64,000 nucleotides of DNA from Pyxidicoccus caerfyrddinensis (GCF_010894405.1 NZ_JAAIYA010000019.1:124001-188000); one strand, 5' to 3'; positions 15,917-25,079 are shown, counted from the first letter of the stretch. A program made the numbers and translations. Notes: generated by a model from the letters alone, not told the origin.

Positions 15917-18416
15917 GAAGGGCCCCCTCATCGGCTACGGCGGCAACAGCGGCGGCAAGGGCGGCAGCGAGGCCCAGCGCTCGCCGGTGGAGCGCCCAGA
16001 CACGCTGAAGTCGTCCGCGCACGCGCGTGTCCTCGACTTGCTGTGCGAGGGCGAAATCGAAGGACTCGTGGACGGGCTGAAGTCCGTCTACCTCGACGGC
16101 GTGCCGGTGCAGAACCCGGACGGCAGCTTCAACTTCCGCGACGTCACCCTCTACGACGTGAAGGGCACGCAGTCGCAGGAGTACATCCCCGGGTTTCCTT
16201 CGGCGGAGGCTGAGTACGTCGTCAACACCGAGGTGAAGAAGGACACGCCGGTGGTGCGCACCGTCACCGACGCCAGTGTGGACGCGGTGCGCGTCACCGT
16301 GCAGGTGCCGCAGCTGTCCCAGCAGCAGCCCGTCACGGGGGACCTCGGCCCTGACCTCGTCGCCATCGCCATTGACGTGCAGAGCAACGGCGGCGGCTAC
16401 GTTGCCCAGGACTTGAAGGGGGCGGGCACCATTTCTGGCAAGTGCACCAGCCCCTACGAGAGGACGTACCGCGTGGAGCTCACCGGCAGCCCGCCGTGGG
16501 ACATCCGCGTGCGGCGCCTCACCGCGGACAGCAGCTCCGCCACGCGGCAGAACAAGACGTACTGGAAGTCCTACGCCACGCTGGTGGACGAGAAGCTCAG
16601 CTTCCCCAACAGCGCGCTGTGTGCGCTGCAGGTGTCCGCGCACCAATTCCAGTCCATTCCCACGCGCAGCTACCGCATTCGCGGGCTGAAGGTGCGGGTG
16701 CCCTCCAACTACAACCCCACCACGCGGGCGTACACCGGCACGTGGGACGGCACCTTTCAGGTGGCGTGGACGGACAACCCGGCCTGGTGCTTCTACGACT
16801 TGCTGACGACGAAGCGCTACGGCCTGGGCCGCTTCCTCAACCCGGCCCACGTGGACAAGTGGGGGCTGTACACCATTGCCCGCTACTGCGACGAGTTGGT
16901 GCCGGACGGGAAGGGCGGCATGGAGCCGCGCTTCCGCTGCAACCTCTACCTCCAGACGCAGGCGGACGCGTACCAGGTCGTCAACAACCTCGCCTCCGTC
17001 TTCCGCGGCATGACGTACTGGGCGAGCGGCGCGGTGTACGTCGCCCAGGACGCGCCCCGGGACGCCGAGTACCTCTTCACCCCGGCCAACGTGGTGGACG
17101 GCCTCTTCACCTACTCCAGTAGCGGCCGGCGCGCGCGCCACACCGTGGCGCTGGTGACGTGGAACGACCCGGCCAACCACTACCAGTCCGCGAAGGAGTA
17201 CGTGGCCGACGAGGAGGGCCTCGCCACCTACGGCTACAACCCCACCGAGGTGGTGGCCCTGGGCTGTACCTCGCGCAGCCAGGCGCAGCGGGTGGGCCGG
17301 TGGTTGCTGTACACCGAGAGGCTGGAGACGGAGACGGTGGTATTCCGCACTGGCCTCGAGGGGGCGCTGCGCAACCCCGGCGCCGTGGTGAAGGTGCTGG
17401 ACTCGCACCGGGCCGGCCGCCGCTGGGGCGGGCGCGTGGTGGCCGCCACCGCCTCCCTCGTCGAGCTCGACTCGGACGTCACCGTGGAGGTGGGCAAGGC
17501 GTACACCCTCTTCGTGGTGCTGCCGGACGGGAAGGTGGAGGAGCGGCCCCTGGCGACGCTGCCCCCGGCGCCGTACCGGGCCCTTACCGTCGCCACGCCC
17601 TTCTCCGCGGCGCCGACGCCTCAGGCCGTCTGGGTGCTCGCCGCGTCCGACTTGGCGCCCACCACGTGGCGCATTCTCAGCGTCAGCGAGGTGGAGCCGC
17701 ACCTGTATGAAGTCACCGCGCTGCGCCACCACCCCGGCAAGTACGCGGAAGTGGAGTACGGGGTGAAGGTGCAGCCGGTGCCCACCTCGGTGCTTCCATC
17801 CTCCGCGCCGCCCGCGGGGCTGGTGCTGGGGGAGAGCCTCTACAAGACGACCAACGGAGGGCTGAAGGTGTCCCTCAACGCGCGGTGGACGCAGCACCCG
17901 GGCGCCACTGAGTACGTGGTGCGCTGGCGGCAGGCCGGGGGCAACTGGGCCACGGAGAGGGGCGTGCAGGTGCACTTCTGGGAGCTGCGGGACATTGCCC
18001 CCGGCCCGTACAGCGTGCAGGTGGCCGCCGTCCTCAACGGCCTCGTCACCGCCTTCTCCGAGGCCTCGTACACGGTGCTGGGCAAGGCCGCGCCTCCGTC
18101 GGACGTCACCGGTTTCGCCTACAGCCTCAACGGCAACACGGCCACGCTGCGCTGGGCGGAAATCGCCGACTTGGACAGGGACATGTACGAGCTGCGCTAC
18201 GGCGGACTCGCCTGGGAGAGCGCCACCTTCATCGCCAAGGTGCGCGCCACCGCGCACGAGTGGCCGCTGCCGTCGCCCGCCAACTACACGGTGTGGCTGA
18301 AGGCCGTGGACACCTCGGGCAACCCCAGCGCCAACGCGGCGTCCGTCACCGTGCTGGCCGCGCCCACCACGCCGGCCTCCGTCACCATGACGGTGTCCTC
18401 CACCCCGCCAGCCTGA
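15909..18416 (+). CDS. Tail tip host-specificity protein J
   Basis: This 835-residue protein overlaps I by eight bases. It begins with a Gly/Ser-rich start and the KSSAHARVLDLLCEGEIEGL motif typical of lambda J family proteins. The middle has the conserved WCFYDLLTTKRYGLG segment, and the C-terminal third has two fibronectin-III-like repeats (about residues 640-830). J forms the central hub below the tube and determines the receptor. It lacks the long receptor-binding C-terminus of lambda J (1132 residues); that role may be taken by the fibre gene that follows after 13 bases. Confidence 0.92.
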   Translation: MSEKGPLIGYGGNSGGKGGSEAQRSPVERPDTLKSSAHARVLDLLCEGEIEGLVDGLKSVYLDGVPVQNPDGSFNFRDVTLYDVKGTQSQEYIPGFPSAEAEYVVNTEVKKDTPVVRTVTDASVDAVRVTVQVPQLSQQQPVTGDLGPDLVAIAIDVQSNGGGYVAQDLKGAGTISGKCTSPYERTYRVELTGSPPWDIRVRRLTADSSSATRQNKTYWKSYATLVDEKLSFPNSALCALQVSAHQFQSIPTRSYRIRGLKVRVPSNYNPTTRAYTGTWDGTFQVAWTDNPAWCFYDLLTTKRYGLGRFLNPAHVDKWGLYTIARYCDELVPDGKGGMEPRFRCNLYLQTQADAYQVVNNLASVFRGMTYWASGAVYVAQDAPRDAEYLFTPANVVDGLFTYSSSGRRARHTVALVTWNDPANHYQSAKEYVADEEGLATYGYNPTEVVALGCTSRSQAQRVGRWLLYTERLETETVVFRTGLEGALRNPGAVVKVLDSHRAGRRWGGRVVAATASLVELDSDVTVEVGKAYTLFVVLPDGKVEERPLATLPPAPYRALTVATPFSAAPTPQAVWVLAASDLAPTTWRILSVSEVEPHLYEVTALRHHPGKYAEVEYGVKVQPVPTSVLPSSAPPAGLVLGESLYKTTNGGLKVSLNARWTQHPGATEYVVRWRQAGGNWATERGVQVHFWELRDIAPGPYSVQVAAVLNGLVTAFSEASYTVLGKAAPPSDVTGFAYSLNGNTATLRWAEIADLDRDMYELRYGGLAWESATFIAKVRATAHEWPLPSPANYTVWLKAVDTSGNPSANAASVTVLAAPTTPASVTMTVSSTPPA

Positions 18417-18429
18417 GGAAGAAGACGTC

Positions 18430-20544
18430 ATGCGAGCTCGCGAGAGAGAAGGCGTCGGCGGCGTCATCGAGGACGGCACCCCCACCAACCGGACGCCCCG
18501 CATCCTCAAGCCGAAGTACCTCGACATCCGCTGGGCGCACACCGAGGTGCTGCCGGCCCACCTGCTGGTGGGCTTCCAGGTGGCCGTCTTCACCGGCAAT
18601 GACCCGAACAACACCGACGCCTACCTCGTGGAGCCGGTGCGGGTGGGGCCTTCCGAGAGGCGCGCGGTGGTGTCGCTGCGGGTGGCCACCACGCAGAATG
18701 TCCGCTGTGCCGTCCAGGCCCTCTACTCCAACGGCAACCAGAGTAGCTGGCGCGTCCTTGGCGGGGCGGTGGCGACGGACCCGGACACCGTCACCATGGC
18801 GGTGCAAGACTTGTCCAACGTCACGGCCGGCGCGGTGAAGCCGGCGCACCTGGCCGCCGCGGCCGTCACCAGTGACAAGGTGGCTGCCAGCGCCATCGCC
18901 ACCCAGCACCTGCTGCTGCCGCCGTCGGACAACCTCGTGCCCAATGGCTACAGCGAGGCGGGGACGGCGGCGCTGGGTAAGTCGCCAGAGGGTAGCTACC
19001 TCGTCAATGACCCGGCCAACGCGCGCGAGGGCAATTGGTGTCGAAAGCTCCCCCTCGTCGCGGGGGCATACTCGGCCATCGCCTTCGCTGGAGAAATTCC
19101 GTGCGCCAGCGGGGACCAGTTCTACGCCGAGGCGTGGGTGAAGCTTTCCGCGGCGCCCTCCGCGCCGCCTCCGTGGAACCTGTACCTGCGCTTCTTGGAC
19201 AGGACGGGCGCCCTTGTCGGGTTGCCGCTGACGACGCTGAGTACCGTCACCGCCACCTACCAACGCTTTAAGGTGACGGGCACTGCTCCGGCGGGTGCGG
19301 TGTCCGTCTCGCTCATCCTCGACACCTCAGGCACCCCGAATTCGGTGCCGGCGGCGGACGGAGGGAAGTCCCTCTTCATCGACGCCGTCTCCATGCGGAA
19401 AATGGTGACGTTCGACTTGCTGTCGGCCAACACCCTCAAGACGAGCAACTACGCGGAGGACGGCAACGGCATCCCGACGGCGGGTGCGAAGCTGGACAAC
19501 GTGGGCACGGCGCTGAAGGTGGCGTCGGGCAACCTCCAGGTGGGCCGCTACCCGCTGGAGGCCATGTTCTACAAGAGCCTCGTCACGCTCGATGGCCCGG
19601 GCCCCGGCAACCGCTGCTTCTACCGGGGCAACAACAACGGGGCGGTGCGGGGTGGGGCGCCCAATATCGACAGGGTGCGCGTGGAGTGCGCGGACAACAT
19701 CTCCGGCGCGTCGCTGTCCTGGGCGAAGTGGCAGCTCTTCCTGGAGCCGCAGTCGCTGGACGACAACTTCGACGGCATGCGCCACGCGCGCGTGGAGTTG
19801 TGGGTGCGGCAGACGGCCAACCTGGGCTTTCGCCACCAGGTGCTCTACGCCCCGCTGGCGGACAGGGTGTACCGGGACGCCGTCGACGCCACGGCCAACA
19901 ACGCCGGGGCCACTTCCTTCGAGTACATGTACGCCGGCAACATCTCCGGGCTGGCCGCCTCCAACGTGTACAACTGGTACCTGCTGGTGTCCGTCGTCAA
20001 CGTGTATGGGGCGAGCGCCAGCAAGTGGTTCCTCCCGAGTGCCAGCCGCAACACGGCCTTCGCCTCGCAGTACGCGGCGCCTTTCTCCGGGGCAACGGCC
20101 GGTGGAGGTGGAGGTGGAGGAAGCGACGGGGACGGGTACTGCCCGGCGCCGTGGGAGCCGATTCTCCTCGCGGAAGGCGGCGAGGTGCCGGCGGACCTGG
20201 TGCGCCCCGGCATGCGCGTCCTCACGTGGCACGAGGCCTCCCTGAAGCCGGACGTGTACGAGGTGGCCGGTGTCTCCAGTGCGCGGGCGCAGCGCTACCG
20301 GCTCGTGCTGGAGGACGGACGCACGGTGGTGGCCTCGCGGCCGCACCCGCTGTACGCGGAAGGCCGTGGCTGGACGGCACTCGCTGACTTGCGGCCCGGC
20401 GACGTCCTCCTGGGCACGCGCCCGGGCCGCGTCCGGCGGGTGGAGCCGGAAGGGGAGGGCGACGTCGTGAAGCTCTCCGTCCACGGGGCCCGCACCTACC
20501 AGGTGAAGGGCCTCCTTTCCCACAACGCCAAGCAGCGCGAGTAG
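18430..20544 (+). CDS. Tail fibre/tip protein with C-terminal Hint domain
   Basis: The 704-residue product follows J after 13 bases with an AGGAAG site. The N-terminal 110 residues look like a beta domain that could dock to J. A small-residue region near 140-165 (SDKVAASAIATQHL) is typical of fibre shafts, followed by a carbohydrate-binding-like beta domain (about 175-320) and a large beta-rich domain to about 550. A poly-Gly linker leads to a Hint domain from Cys571 to Asn699, ending SHN-A with four more residues. Block B reads SRPH. The linker, domain and end are homologous to those of protein I. It probably contacts the host surface; self-cleavage may trim or attach it. Confidence 0.8.
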   Translation: MRAREREGVGGVIEDGTPTNRTPRILKPKYLDIRWAHTEVLPAHLLVGFQVAVFTGNDPNNTDAYLVEPVRVGPSERRAVVSLRVATTQNVRCAVQALYSNGNQSSWRVLGGAVATDPDTVTMAVQDLSNVTAGAVKPAHLAAAAVTSDKVAASAIATQHLLLPPSDNLVPNGYSEAGTAALGKSPEGSYLVNDPANAREGNWCRKLPLVAGAYSAIAFAGEIPCASGDQFYAEAWVKLSAAPSAPPPWNLYLRFLDRTGALVGLPLTTLSTVTATYQRFKVTGTAPAGAVSVSLILDTSGTPNSVPAADGGKSLFIDAVSMRKMVTFDLLSANTLKTSNYAEDGNGIPTAGAKLDNVGTALKVASGNLQVGRYPLEAMFYKSLVTLDGPGPGNRCFYRGNNNGAVRGGAPNIDRVRVECADNISGASLSWAKWQLFLEPQSLDDNFDGMRHARVELWVRQTANLGFRHQVLYAPLADRVYRDAVDATANNAGATSFEYMYAGNISGLAASNVYNWYLLVSVVNVYGASASKWFLPSASRNTAFASQYAAPFSGATAGGGGGGGSDGDGYCPAPWEPILLAEGGEVPADLVRPGMRVLTWHEASLKPDVYEVAGVSSARAQRYRLVLEDGRTVVASRPHPLYAEGRGWTALADLRPGDVLLGTRPGRVRRVEPEGEGDVVKLSVHGARTYQVKGLLSHNAKQRE
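20140..20526 (+). other. Hint (bacterial intein-like) domain in tail fibre
   Basis: This region encodes 129 residues, from the Cys571 codon to the Asn699 codon. It starts CPAPW and ends GLLSHN followed by Ala, and is a paralogue of the domain in protein I. The missing +1 nucleophile argues against standard splicing and for cleavage or for reaction with another nucleophile. Confidence 0.83.
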
Positions 20545-20564
20545 CCCGCGCCAGGAGTCGCCGC

Positions 20565-21098
20565 ATGCCTCTCACCGCTGAAGAGGTGTACCAGCGCAAC
20601 GCCATGGAGGCCCGGAGGCGCGAGCTGATGACGCAGTTGGCCCGAGTTCGCGGTTACCTCGACGCCTCGGCCGCGTCGTCGAAGTACTTCGCGCGCATCA
20701 ACCAGGACACCCAGGTGCAGCGCGACGAGCTGGAGCGGCAGTTGCGCGAGCTGGACGCCGGCGGCACCGCGGGCCTCACCGACGACTGGGGGAAGTACTC
20801 CGCCCTCGAGCTGGCCGCCCAGGAGGATCGCTACGCCGCGAAGGCGGGGTGCTACGACTGGCTGGTGGCGCACCCCATGGCCACGCTGGCGGAGGCCGCC
20901 GCGGAGCTGGAGCGCCTCATGCTGGAGGCCCGCAGTGCGGCGGGCCGGCCCTGGCTGCTCTTGCGTGGCGAGGGCCTCGTGCGTGAGTGGCAGGCCAACG
21001 CCTTCGCGCGCGGGCTCATCCCAGAGGACGACTGGGCCGTCTTCCGGGACTGGCTCCTCGTCATCGGCAAGGACGCGGCGCTCGGCCGCGCGCTGTGA
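20565..21098 (+). CDS. Small helical protein downstream of fibre, unknown
   Basis: The 177-residue product follows the fibre gene on the same strand with an AGGAG site. It is almost wholly helical: a charged N-terminal coiled coil up to about residue 70 (QRDELERQLRELDAG), then helices with a Trp-rich end (EGLVREWQ, DDWAVFRDWLL). The place suggests a fibre-assembly or tip-associated protein, but no family is recognised. It is the last gene of the late tail run. Confidence 0.65.
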   Translation: MPLTAEEVYQRNAMEARRRELMTQLARVRGYLDASAASSKYFARINQDTQVQRDELERQLRELDAGGTAGLTDDWGKYSALELAAQEDRYAAKAGCYDWLVAHPMATLAEAAAELERLMLEARSAAGRPWLLLRGEGLVREWQANAFARGLIPEDDWAVFRDWLLVIGKDAALGRAL

Positions 21099-21393
21099 GG
21101 CTCCATAGGCTGAATTGGGGCCCGATGAACGGGGGCAGATCAATGCACCGAGTTGCTGGGGCCGACAGGAGGGCCATTGGCCCAGCACCCTCCATGGGTA
21201 CCACCAGGACAACATCCGCTGAGATGCCGCGCGTCACTCGATCCACGCGGCAACCAGGAAGGGCATAGGGTGTTTTCGTTCCAGGGTGTATTAGCCTGCT
21301 GGCTATCTGCCGCGTCTGCCCACTTTTCCAGAGGAAAAACCACAAAGTGCGGGAGAGTCACGGAAGCAGGGGACTCTCGCTACGGGGAAAGAA
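21099..21393. other. Convergent intergenic region with hairpins
   Basis: These 295 bases lie between convergent genes. They hold two weak hairpins: TTTTCC/GGAAAA at 21324-21338 and GAGAGTC/GACTCTC at 21353-21378. Either could help termination in one direction; neither is followed by a clear T run. No gene is supported. Confidence 0.4.
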
Positions 21394-22908
21394 TTACTTT
21401 GTGGACATACCCTGTGCCCCAGCCTTGTTCGAACCCTTGGTCTTGTCGGTAACTGCCTTTCGCAACTCAACAGGCATGAACATGCCCCTTGGCCATGCCG
21501 CAGCGTTCGCGCCCCATCCGATGTATTGATATTGATAATAAGGCCCCAGTGGGTGGTCTGGATCAGAACGCAAAAGAAGCAATGGTTTTCGGTTCTCACC
21601 AACCTTGATAGTTTCTGATTTACCATCAGTTGCGACGATGAGGTCACCGCTCACATCTCGCGGAATATTGAACTCGAAAGTATTCCCGAGCGAGACAGGC
21701 CAAATCCTGGCCTGTTGGGGTGGCTTTGGCACTGTTCCCGTGACGTTGATGGTCCCGCACAAGGCAACAGAAACACTGCGAGAACCTAGTTGCTGACAAG
21801 CTCGGACATGTTGAGGTTGTGATACCTCCCATGTGAGGCGACCGGGGTCGCCCACGGCGTTCCAACCGCATGAACCATCGTTGTCCCGCGCGCACGTATA
21901 CTGGGGATTGGTGATAGTCTCGCTGGCGTTGGTGGTTCTTAACTCAGCACAGACTCTATAGCGCAACCACCTATTATCAACGCAGTCATAGCCTGGTTCT
22001 TTTGCTCGGTTGACGGGAAACGTGAACTTGCCTCCAGTGGACACCTGTTTTATGCAGCGCTCATTGTGAAGATTGAGTGAGTCGACTATTGGCCCGCATG
22101 CTCGGTACTGGTTTGTTACACCGGTGGTGGTGGCGACAACATTGAGAACAACGGTTCCCTCAGGCTTGGGGTTCGGCCGGGTCGCAGATACGACGGAAGT
22201 CCCACGACTGTGGTTGATAGCCACAGTGCCAACTCTTGATTCGGCATTCCAACTGCAGACGACGGCATTGCCCTCTCCCTCGAAGGATATGGCCGAATTC
22301 TGTGGAATTGGGGCCTTCGGGCACGCAAGTCCCGTGGCATCAATGCTTTGGAAGTTCGGTGCACCTGCATCTGGATTGACGTTCCTATCCCATCTAAATG
22401 TCACAGTAACTGTCTCAAGCGTACTGGCCTTTACGTTGGCCTTGACAGGCGCTGGGGCTGCGGAATTGTGAGTGGTGGAATAGAGATTCATACACGCCTG
22501 CCATGCCTGAAGCGCCTCAGGTGTGGTATAGCGTTGGAAGATAGAGAGCGAACTGCGCGACGAGACGTAAAGGCCTACATCGCTGCAATACGCCTTATTA
22601 GTCACCTGTCGTGCTGTGGATTTCCCGTTTGCAGCGACATCAATGACCCATACTGACAAGTCTCCATTGCCTTCAACAGCACTAGTCTCGTCGTGAAAAT
22701 AGTTTTCGCAGGCGATCTTGCGAAAAGCAGTGTCTGCGTTCTCATTGCTCGTTGCACGAAGTTCATTCGGGAGCAAACTTAGAGCGCAGGCTCTTCCAAA
22801 TGCCTCTATGTCATCAGCCTCTGCCTCGGCCACTATAGGCAGTAGTGTTAAAGTCATAGCCATAAGCAGAGGAAGAAGAACGCCACTTCTCACCACTAAA
22901 GTCGGCAT
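21394..22908 (-). CDS. Secreted protein of unknown function, cargo after tail module
   Basis: The ATG at 22908 has GGAGG seven bases upstream. The 504-residue product begins with a signal peptide (hydrophobic VLLPLLMAMTLTLLPIV, probable cut near AEA-EADD). The rest is soluble, Cys-rich in places (about fourteen Cys) and beta-rich, with a segment SMDATGLACPKAP-like organisation and a low-complexity end rich in Gly, Lys and Asn. I do not recognise the family. GC is clearly lower than in the tail genes and it is on the opposite strand, so it is another cargo gene. Export suggests action in the periplasm or outside the lysogen. Confidence 0.7.
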   Translation of the reverse strand: MPTLVVRSGVLLPLLMAMTLTLLPIVAEAEADDIEAFGRACALSLLPNELRATSNENADTAFRKIACENYFHDETSAVEGNGDLSVWVIDVAANGKSTARQVTNKAYCSDVGLYVSSRSSLSIFQRYTTPEALQAWQACMNLYSTTHNSAAPAPVKANVKASTLETVTVTFRWDRNVNPDAGAPNFQSIDATGLACPKAPIPQNSAISFEGEGNAVVCSWNAESRVGTVAINHSRGTSVVSATRPNPKPEGTVVLNVVATTTGVTNQYRACGPIVDSLNLHNERCIKQVSTGGKFTFPVNRAKEPGYDCVDNRWLRYRVCAELRTTNASETITNPQYTCARDNDGSCGWNAVGDPGRLTWEVSQPQHVRACQQLGSRSVSVALCGTINVTGTVPKPPQQARIWPVSLGNTFEFNIPRDVSGDLIVATDGKSETIKVGENRKPLLLLRSDPDHPLGPYYQYQYIGWGANAAAWPRGMFMPVELRKAVTDKTKGSNKAGAQGMSTK

Positions 22909-23348
22909 GGATACGCCTCCGTGGGCAGCGAAAAGACCGCGAACTGCAGTAAGACGCTTCCCTACTCGAAGCGAAAAGTAAAGCCCCCCAAATAGCAGCC
23001 AGTGGTTTCCGAGCCAGCAAGCGCATGATGGTAGAGATCTGAACTCGCGTTCGTCCTCGCCCCGCCCGCGAATAGAGGCGCTCTCTCGGTTCTCATGGCG
23101 CCTCCGCGCCGTGCAGCCCGACCAGGAGCCGGCCGGGGAACCCCAGCACTGATTTTCCCAGTAAGTCTCTGGAACGCCGCCGGGTGAACGCGGGAGAGCG
23201 CATCCGGCTCCGACATGTGATCTCAGGACGAGGGGCGGGAGTAGCTTCAGAAGTGGAGCGATAACAGGGTCCTTGCGGCAGTGACGCATGAAGAGTCGGT
23301 GCGGCAGGCGGAGGCGTTGGGCTGGCATGCCAGGAGCGGGGCCCAGGC
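22909..23348. other. Intergenic region, no supported gene
   Basis: These 440 bases lie upstream of the leftward secreted-protein gene and must hold its promoter, which I cannot place. Open frames here on both strands lack ribosome binding sites and have unfavourable codon composition. Confidence 0.4.
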
Positions 23349-23486
23349 ATGAAGGGCATGGCGGACCTGCTGCGCCTCTACTGGCTTGCCCTGCACCACG
23401 GCTTGGTGGTGCAGGGCGACAACCACGCCCTGCGCATCAACGTGGACGCGGGCTCGGTGGTGCTGGAAAAGAAGCCGGTCGCGTAG
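23349..23486 (+). CDS. Small protein of 45 residues, unknown
   Basis: The short frame starts at an ATG preceded by AGGAGCGGGG and ends with TAG. Its sequence has an amphipathic helix (MADLLRLYWLALHHG) and two short strands (ALRINVDAG, SVVLEKKP). Third codon positions are strongly G/C, as in real genes here. No family is known to me. It lies just upstream of the PadR gene and could be a small regulatory or structural phage protein. Confidence 0.5.
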   Translation: MKGMADLLRLYWLALHHGLVVQGDNHALRINVDAGSVVLEKKPVA

Positions 23487-23564
23487 GCTCCCCGGCTGAG
23501 GCCACCGGAGGTTTCCTCACGGTTTGGGGTTGCATCCTCAAAGTTCGAGGTTACTATCTCCGGC

Positions 23565-23882
23565 ATGGACTCTCCAGTGACGGCGAAGGCGGCCATCTTG
23601 TCCGTGCTGATGAGCGGCAAGAGCTTCGGCCTGGAAATCATCGACAAGGTGAAGGAGCGCACGGGCGGGAGCGTCGTGCTCAACGAGGGCAGCGTGTACC
23701 CGGCCCTCAAGGCGATGGAACGAGAGGGACTCCTGCGCAGCTTCGACGGCGAGCCCATGCCAGAACGGGGGGGGCGCCCGCGGCGCTACTACGAACTGAC
23801 GGGCGAGGGGCGACGCGCAGCGACGGCGCAGCAGAGGGCCGTGTCGGGGCTCTGGGGGCTGCGGCCGGCGGAGGGGGGCTAG
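23565..23882 (+). CDS. PadR-family transcriptional regulator
   Basis: The 105-residue product is a winged helix of PadR type: helix KAAILSVLMSGKSFGLEIID, recognition helix with GSVYPALKAMEREGLL, and wing with GRPRRYYELTGEGR. The family usually has a C-terminal dimerisation helix, here short. PadR proteins repress transcription, often of a membrane or efflux gene next to them. The gene for a two-span membrane protein follows after three bases, fitting a regulator-target operon. The role in prophage control is unknown. Confidence 0.9.
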   Translation: MDSPVTAKAAILSVLMSGKSFGLEIIDKVKERTGGSVVLNEGSVYPALKAMEREGLLRSFDGEPMPERGGRPRRYYELTGEGRRAATAQQRAVSGLWGLRPAEGG

Positions 23883-23885
23883 GCA

Positions 23886-24359
23886 ATGACGCAAAGGTCA
23901 ATAGTGTTGGTTCGGAACCTCGCTGCGCCCTCCGTGTTTGTCGCGGTGACCGTATTGAGCTACGCCATCACCAGTACGGTGGAAGACCAGGACCTCGTGC
24001 GGTCCATCCTCGCGGGGCTCGTGCTCCTTTGTGGGGCGGTCTTCTCCGTGGTGCAATTGTGGAAGTTCATCGGGCGGGCTCGCTCCATTTCTACCCGAGC
24101 AGCAGGCCCACAGACCATCAAGCTGGCAACGAATGCTCTCGACGCGCTGGCGGCGATTGTCCCCAGCCGCATCGCCAACGAAGAAATCGGAGATGCTCTG
24201 GAATTCATGCTCCGCATGAAGAAGGCAAAGCGACCGAAGAGCCTCATCTACGCGAAGGTTGCCACGACGTACGCATATGTCCTCGTTCACACGGGGCTCC
24301 ACTACGCCGAGCGCATCGCCGGCATCATCGGCAAGGCGACGGGCGGCAAGGGCGACTGA
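23886..24359 (+). CDS. Small membrane protein co-transcribed with PadR gene
   Basis: The 157-residue product has two membrane spans: about residues 13-30 (LAAPSVFVAVTVLSYAIT) and 41-60 (SILAGLVLLCGAVFSVVQLW). A cytoplasmic helical domain follows, containing IVPSRIANEEIGDALEFMLR and a C-terminus with YAKVATTYAYVLVHTGL. It is three bases behind the PadR gene, so the two form an operon. I do not recognise the family. A convergent terminator follows. Confidence 0.65.
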   Translation: MTQRSIVLVRNLAAPSVFVAVTVLSYAITSTVEDQDLVRSILAGLVLLCGAVFSVVQLWKFIGRARSISTRAAGPQTIKLATNALDALAAIVPSRIANEEIGDALEFMLRMKKAKRPKSLIYAKVATTYAYVLVHTGLHYAERIAGIIGKATGGKGD

Positions 24360-24385
24360 GTAGCCCCGCGCCGTGAGCAACTCCT

Positions 24386-24417
24386 GCGGCCCGCTACCAA
24401 CTCCGGTGGCGGGCCGC
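24386..24417. terminator. Bidirectional hairpin between convergent genes
   Basis: The bases 24386-24398 and 24405-24417 can form a 13-pair stem (nine G/C pairs, one wobble, three more pairs) around a six-base loop AACTCC. It lies between the end of a rightward and a leftward gene, so it can terminate both. A T run is weak, as is usual in this GC-rich DNA. Confidence 0.65.
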
Positions 24418-24436
24418 TGCGTTTCAGGGCGTCCCG

Positions 24437-24646
24437 TCACGCCGCAGCCTGCTGGGCCTCCGCAGGCGCGTCCCGGGCGCCCAGCACCTTGAGGACGAGT
24501 TCGTCCATCTCGAGGTGCGCGGCGCGGGCCTGCTGGTACCTGGTCCGCGCGGCCGGGCTGCCGTCCAGGTTCTGCACGGCCTGCTGCATATCCTCCTCCA
24601 CCTCTTCCAGGCGCTTCGCGAGCGCCAACCTCTGCTGGATGTCCAT
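24437..24646 (-). CDS. Small coiled-coil protein, unknown
   Basis: This 69-residue protein is nearly all helix: LAKRLEEVEEDMQQAVQNLDG followed by RTRYQQARAAHLEMDELVLKV, giving two heptad segments likely to dimerise. It ends in Ala-rich residues. It belongs to a run of three small leftward genes (24437-25503) between the PadR operon and the lysis region. No family is recognised. Confidence 0.55.
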   Translation of the reverse strand: MDIQQRLALAKRLEEVEEDMQQAVQNLDGSPAARTRYQQARAAHLEMDELVLKVLGARDAPAEAQQAAA

Positions 24647-24734
24647 GCCTGCGGCGTAGAGCAGGAGGCGTGCCGCAGGCTTCAGTCCTCACCCGCCGCG
24701 TCGAGGTCCATCAGCCCGGACTTGTCCACCGCGC

Positions 24735-25079
24735 TCAGCGGTCGCCACAGGGCGGGCGGTACCGGAGGCGCAGCGCACGTTCGAGACGCAGCCGCAGCGT
24801 TTGCGGCAGGGCCGACGTCGGGGTGTAGTGGATGGCCACCCATAGGTTGCCGGTGACGGATACCCGCTCCCAATCCTGCCGCCTGTCATGGTGAGCGTGC
24901 CGAGTCCTGGCCTGCCCTGACTCGCCAACGTCCAGCACGGGCGGCATGGCGAATTGGAACAGGCGCGGCTCTCCATCTAGCACCAGGTACACGCACGCCT
25001 CGTCCCGGCAGGCCACATGGTCAAGGGGGAAGCAGTCGTAGGTCAGCCCGTCCATGGGCACAGTCACAGGACACGTCAT
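24735..25079 (-). CDS. Small protein of 114 residues, unknown
   Basis: The ATG at 25079 has AAAGGAGAA upstream, which decides the start. The product has a Cys-rich N-terminal half with CPVTVPMDG, YDCFPLDH and ACRDEACVYLVLDGE, which could bind metal, and an Arg-rich helical end. A different frame ends downstream with a natural-looking SAVDKSGLMDLDAAGED, so a frameshift near 24,760 is possible. Function unknown. Confidence 0.5.
   Translation of the reverse strand: MTCPVTVPMDGLTYDCFPLDHVACRDEACVYLVLDGEPRLFQFAMPPVLDVGESGQARTRHAHHDRRQDWERVSVTGNLWVAIHYTPTSALPQTLRLRLERALRLRYRPPCGDR

Noticed and set aside
15828..18614. Long minus-strand frame of about 930 codons
   Set aside because: It is the antisense shadow of gene J, with no motif and improbable composition.
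20100..20140. GGAGGT-type repeats read as a microsatellite or recombination site
   Set aside because: They code for the poly-Gly linker before the Hint domain, and a matching linker exists in protein I; a coding explanation suffices.
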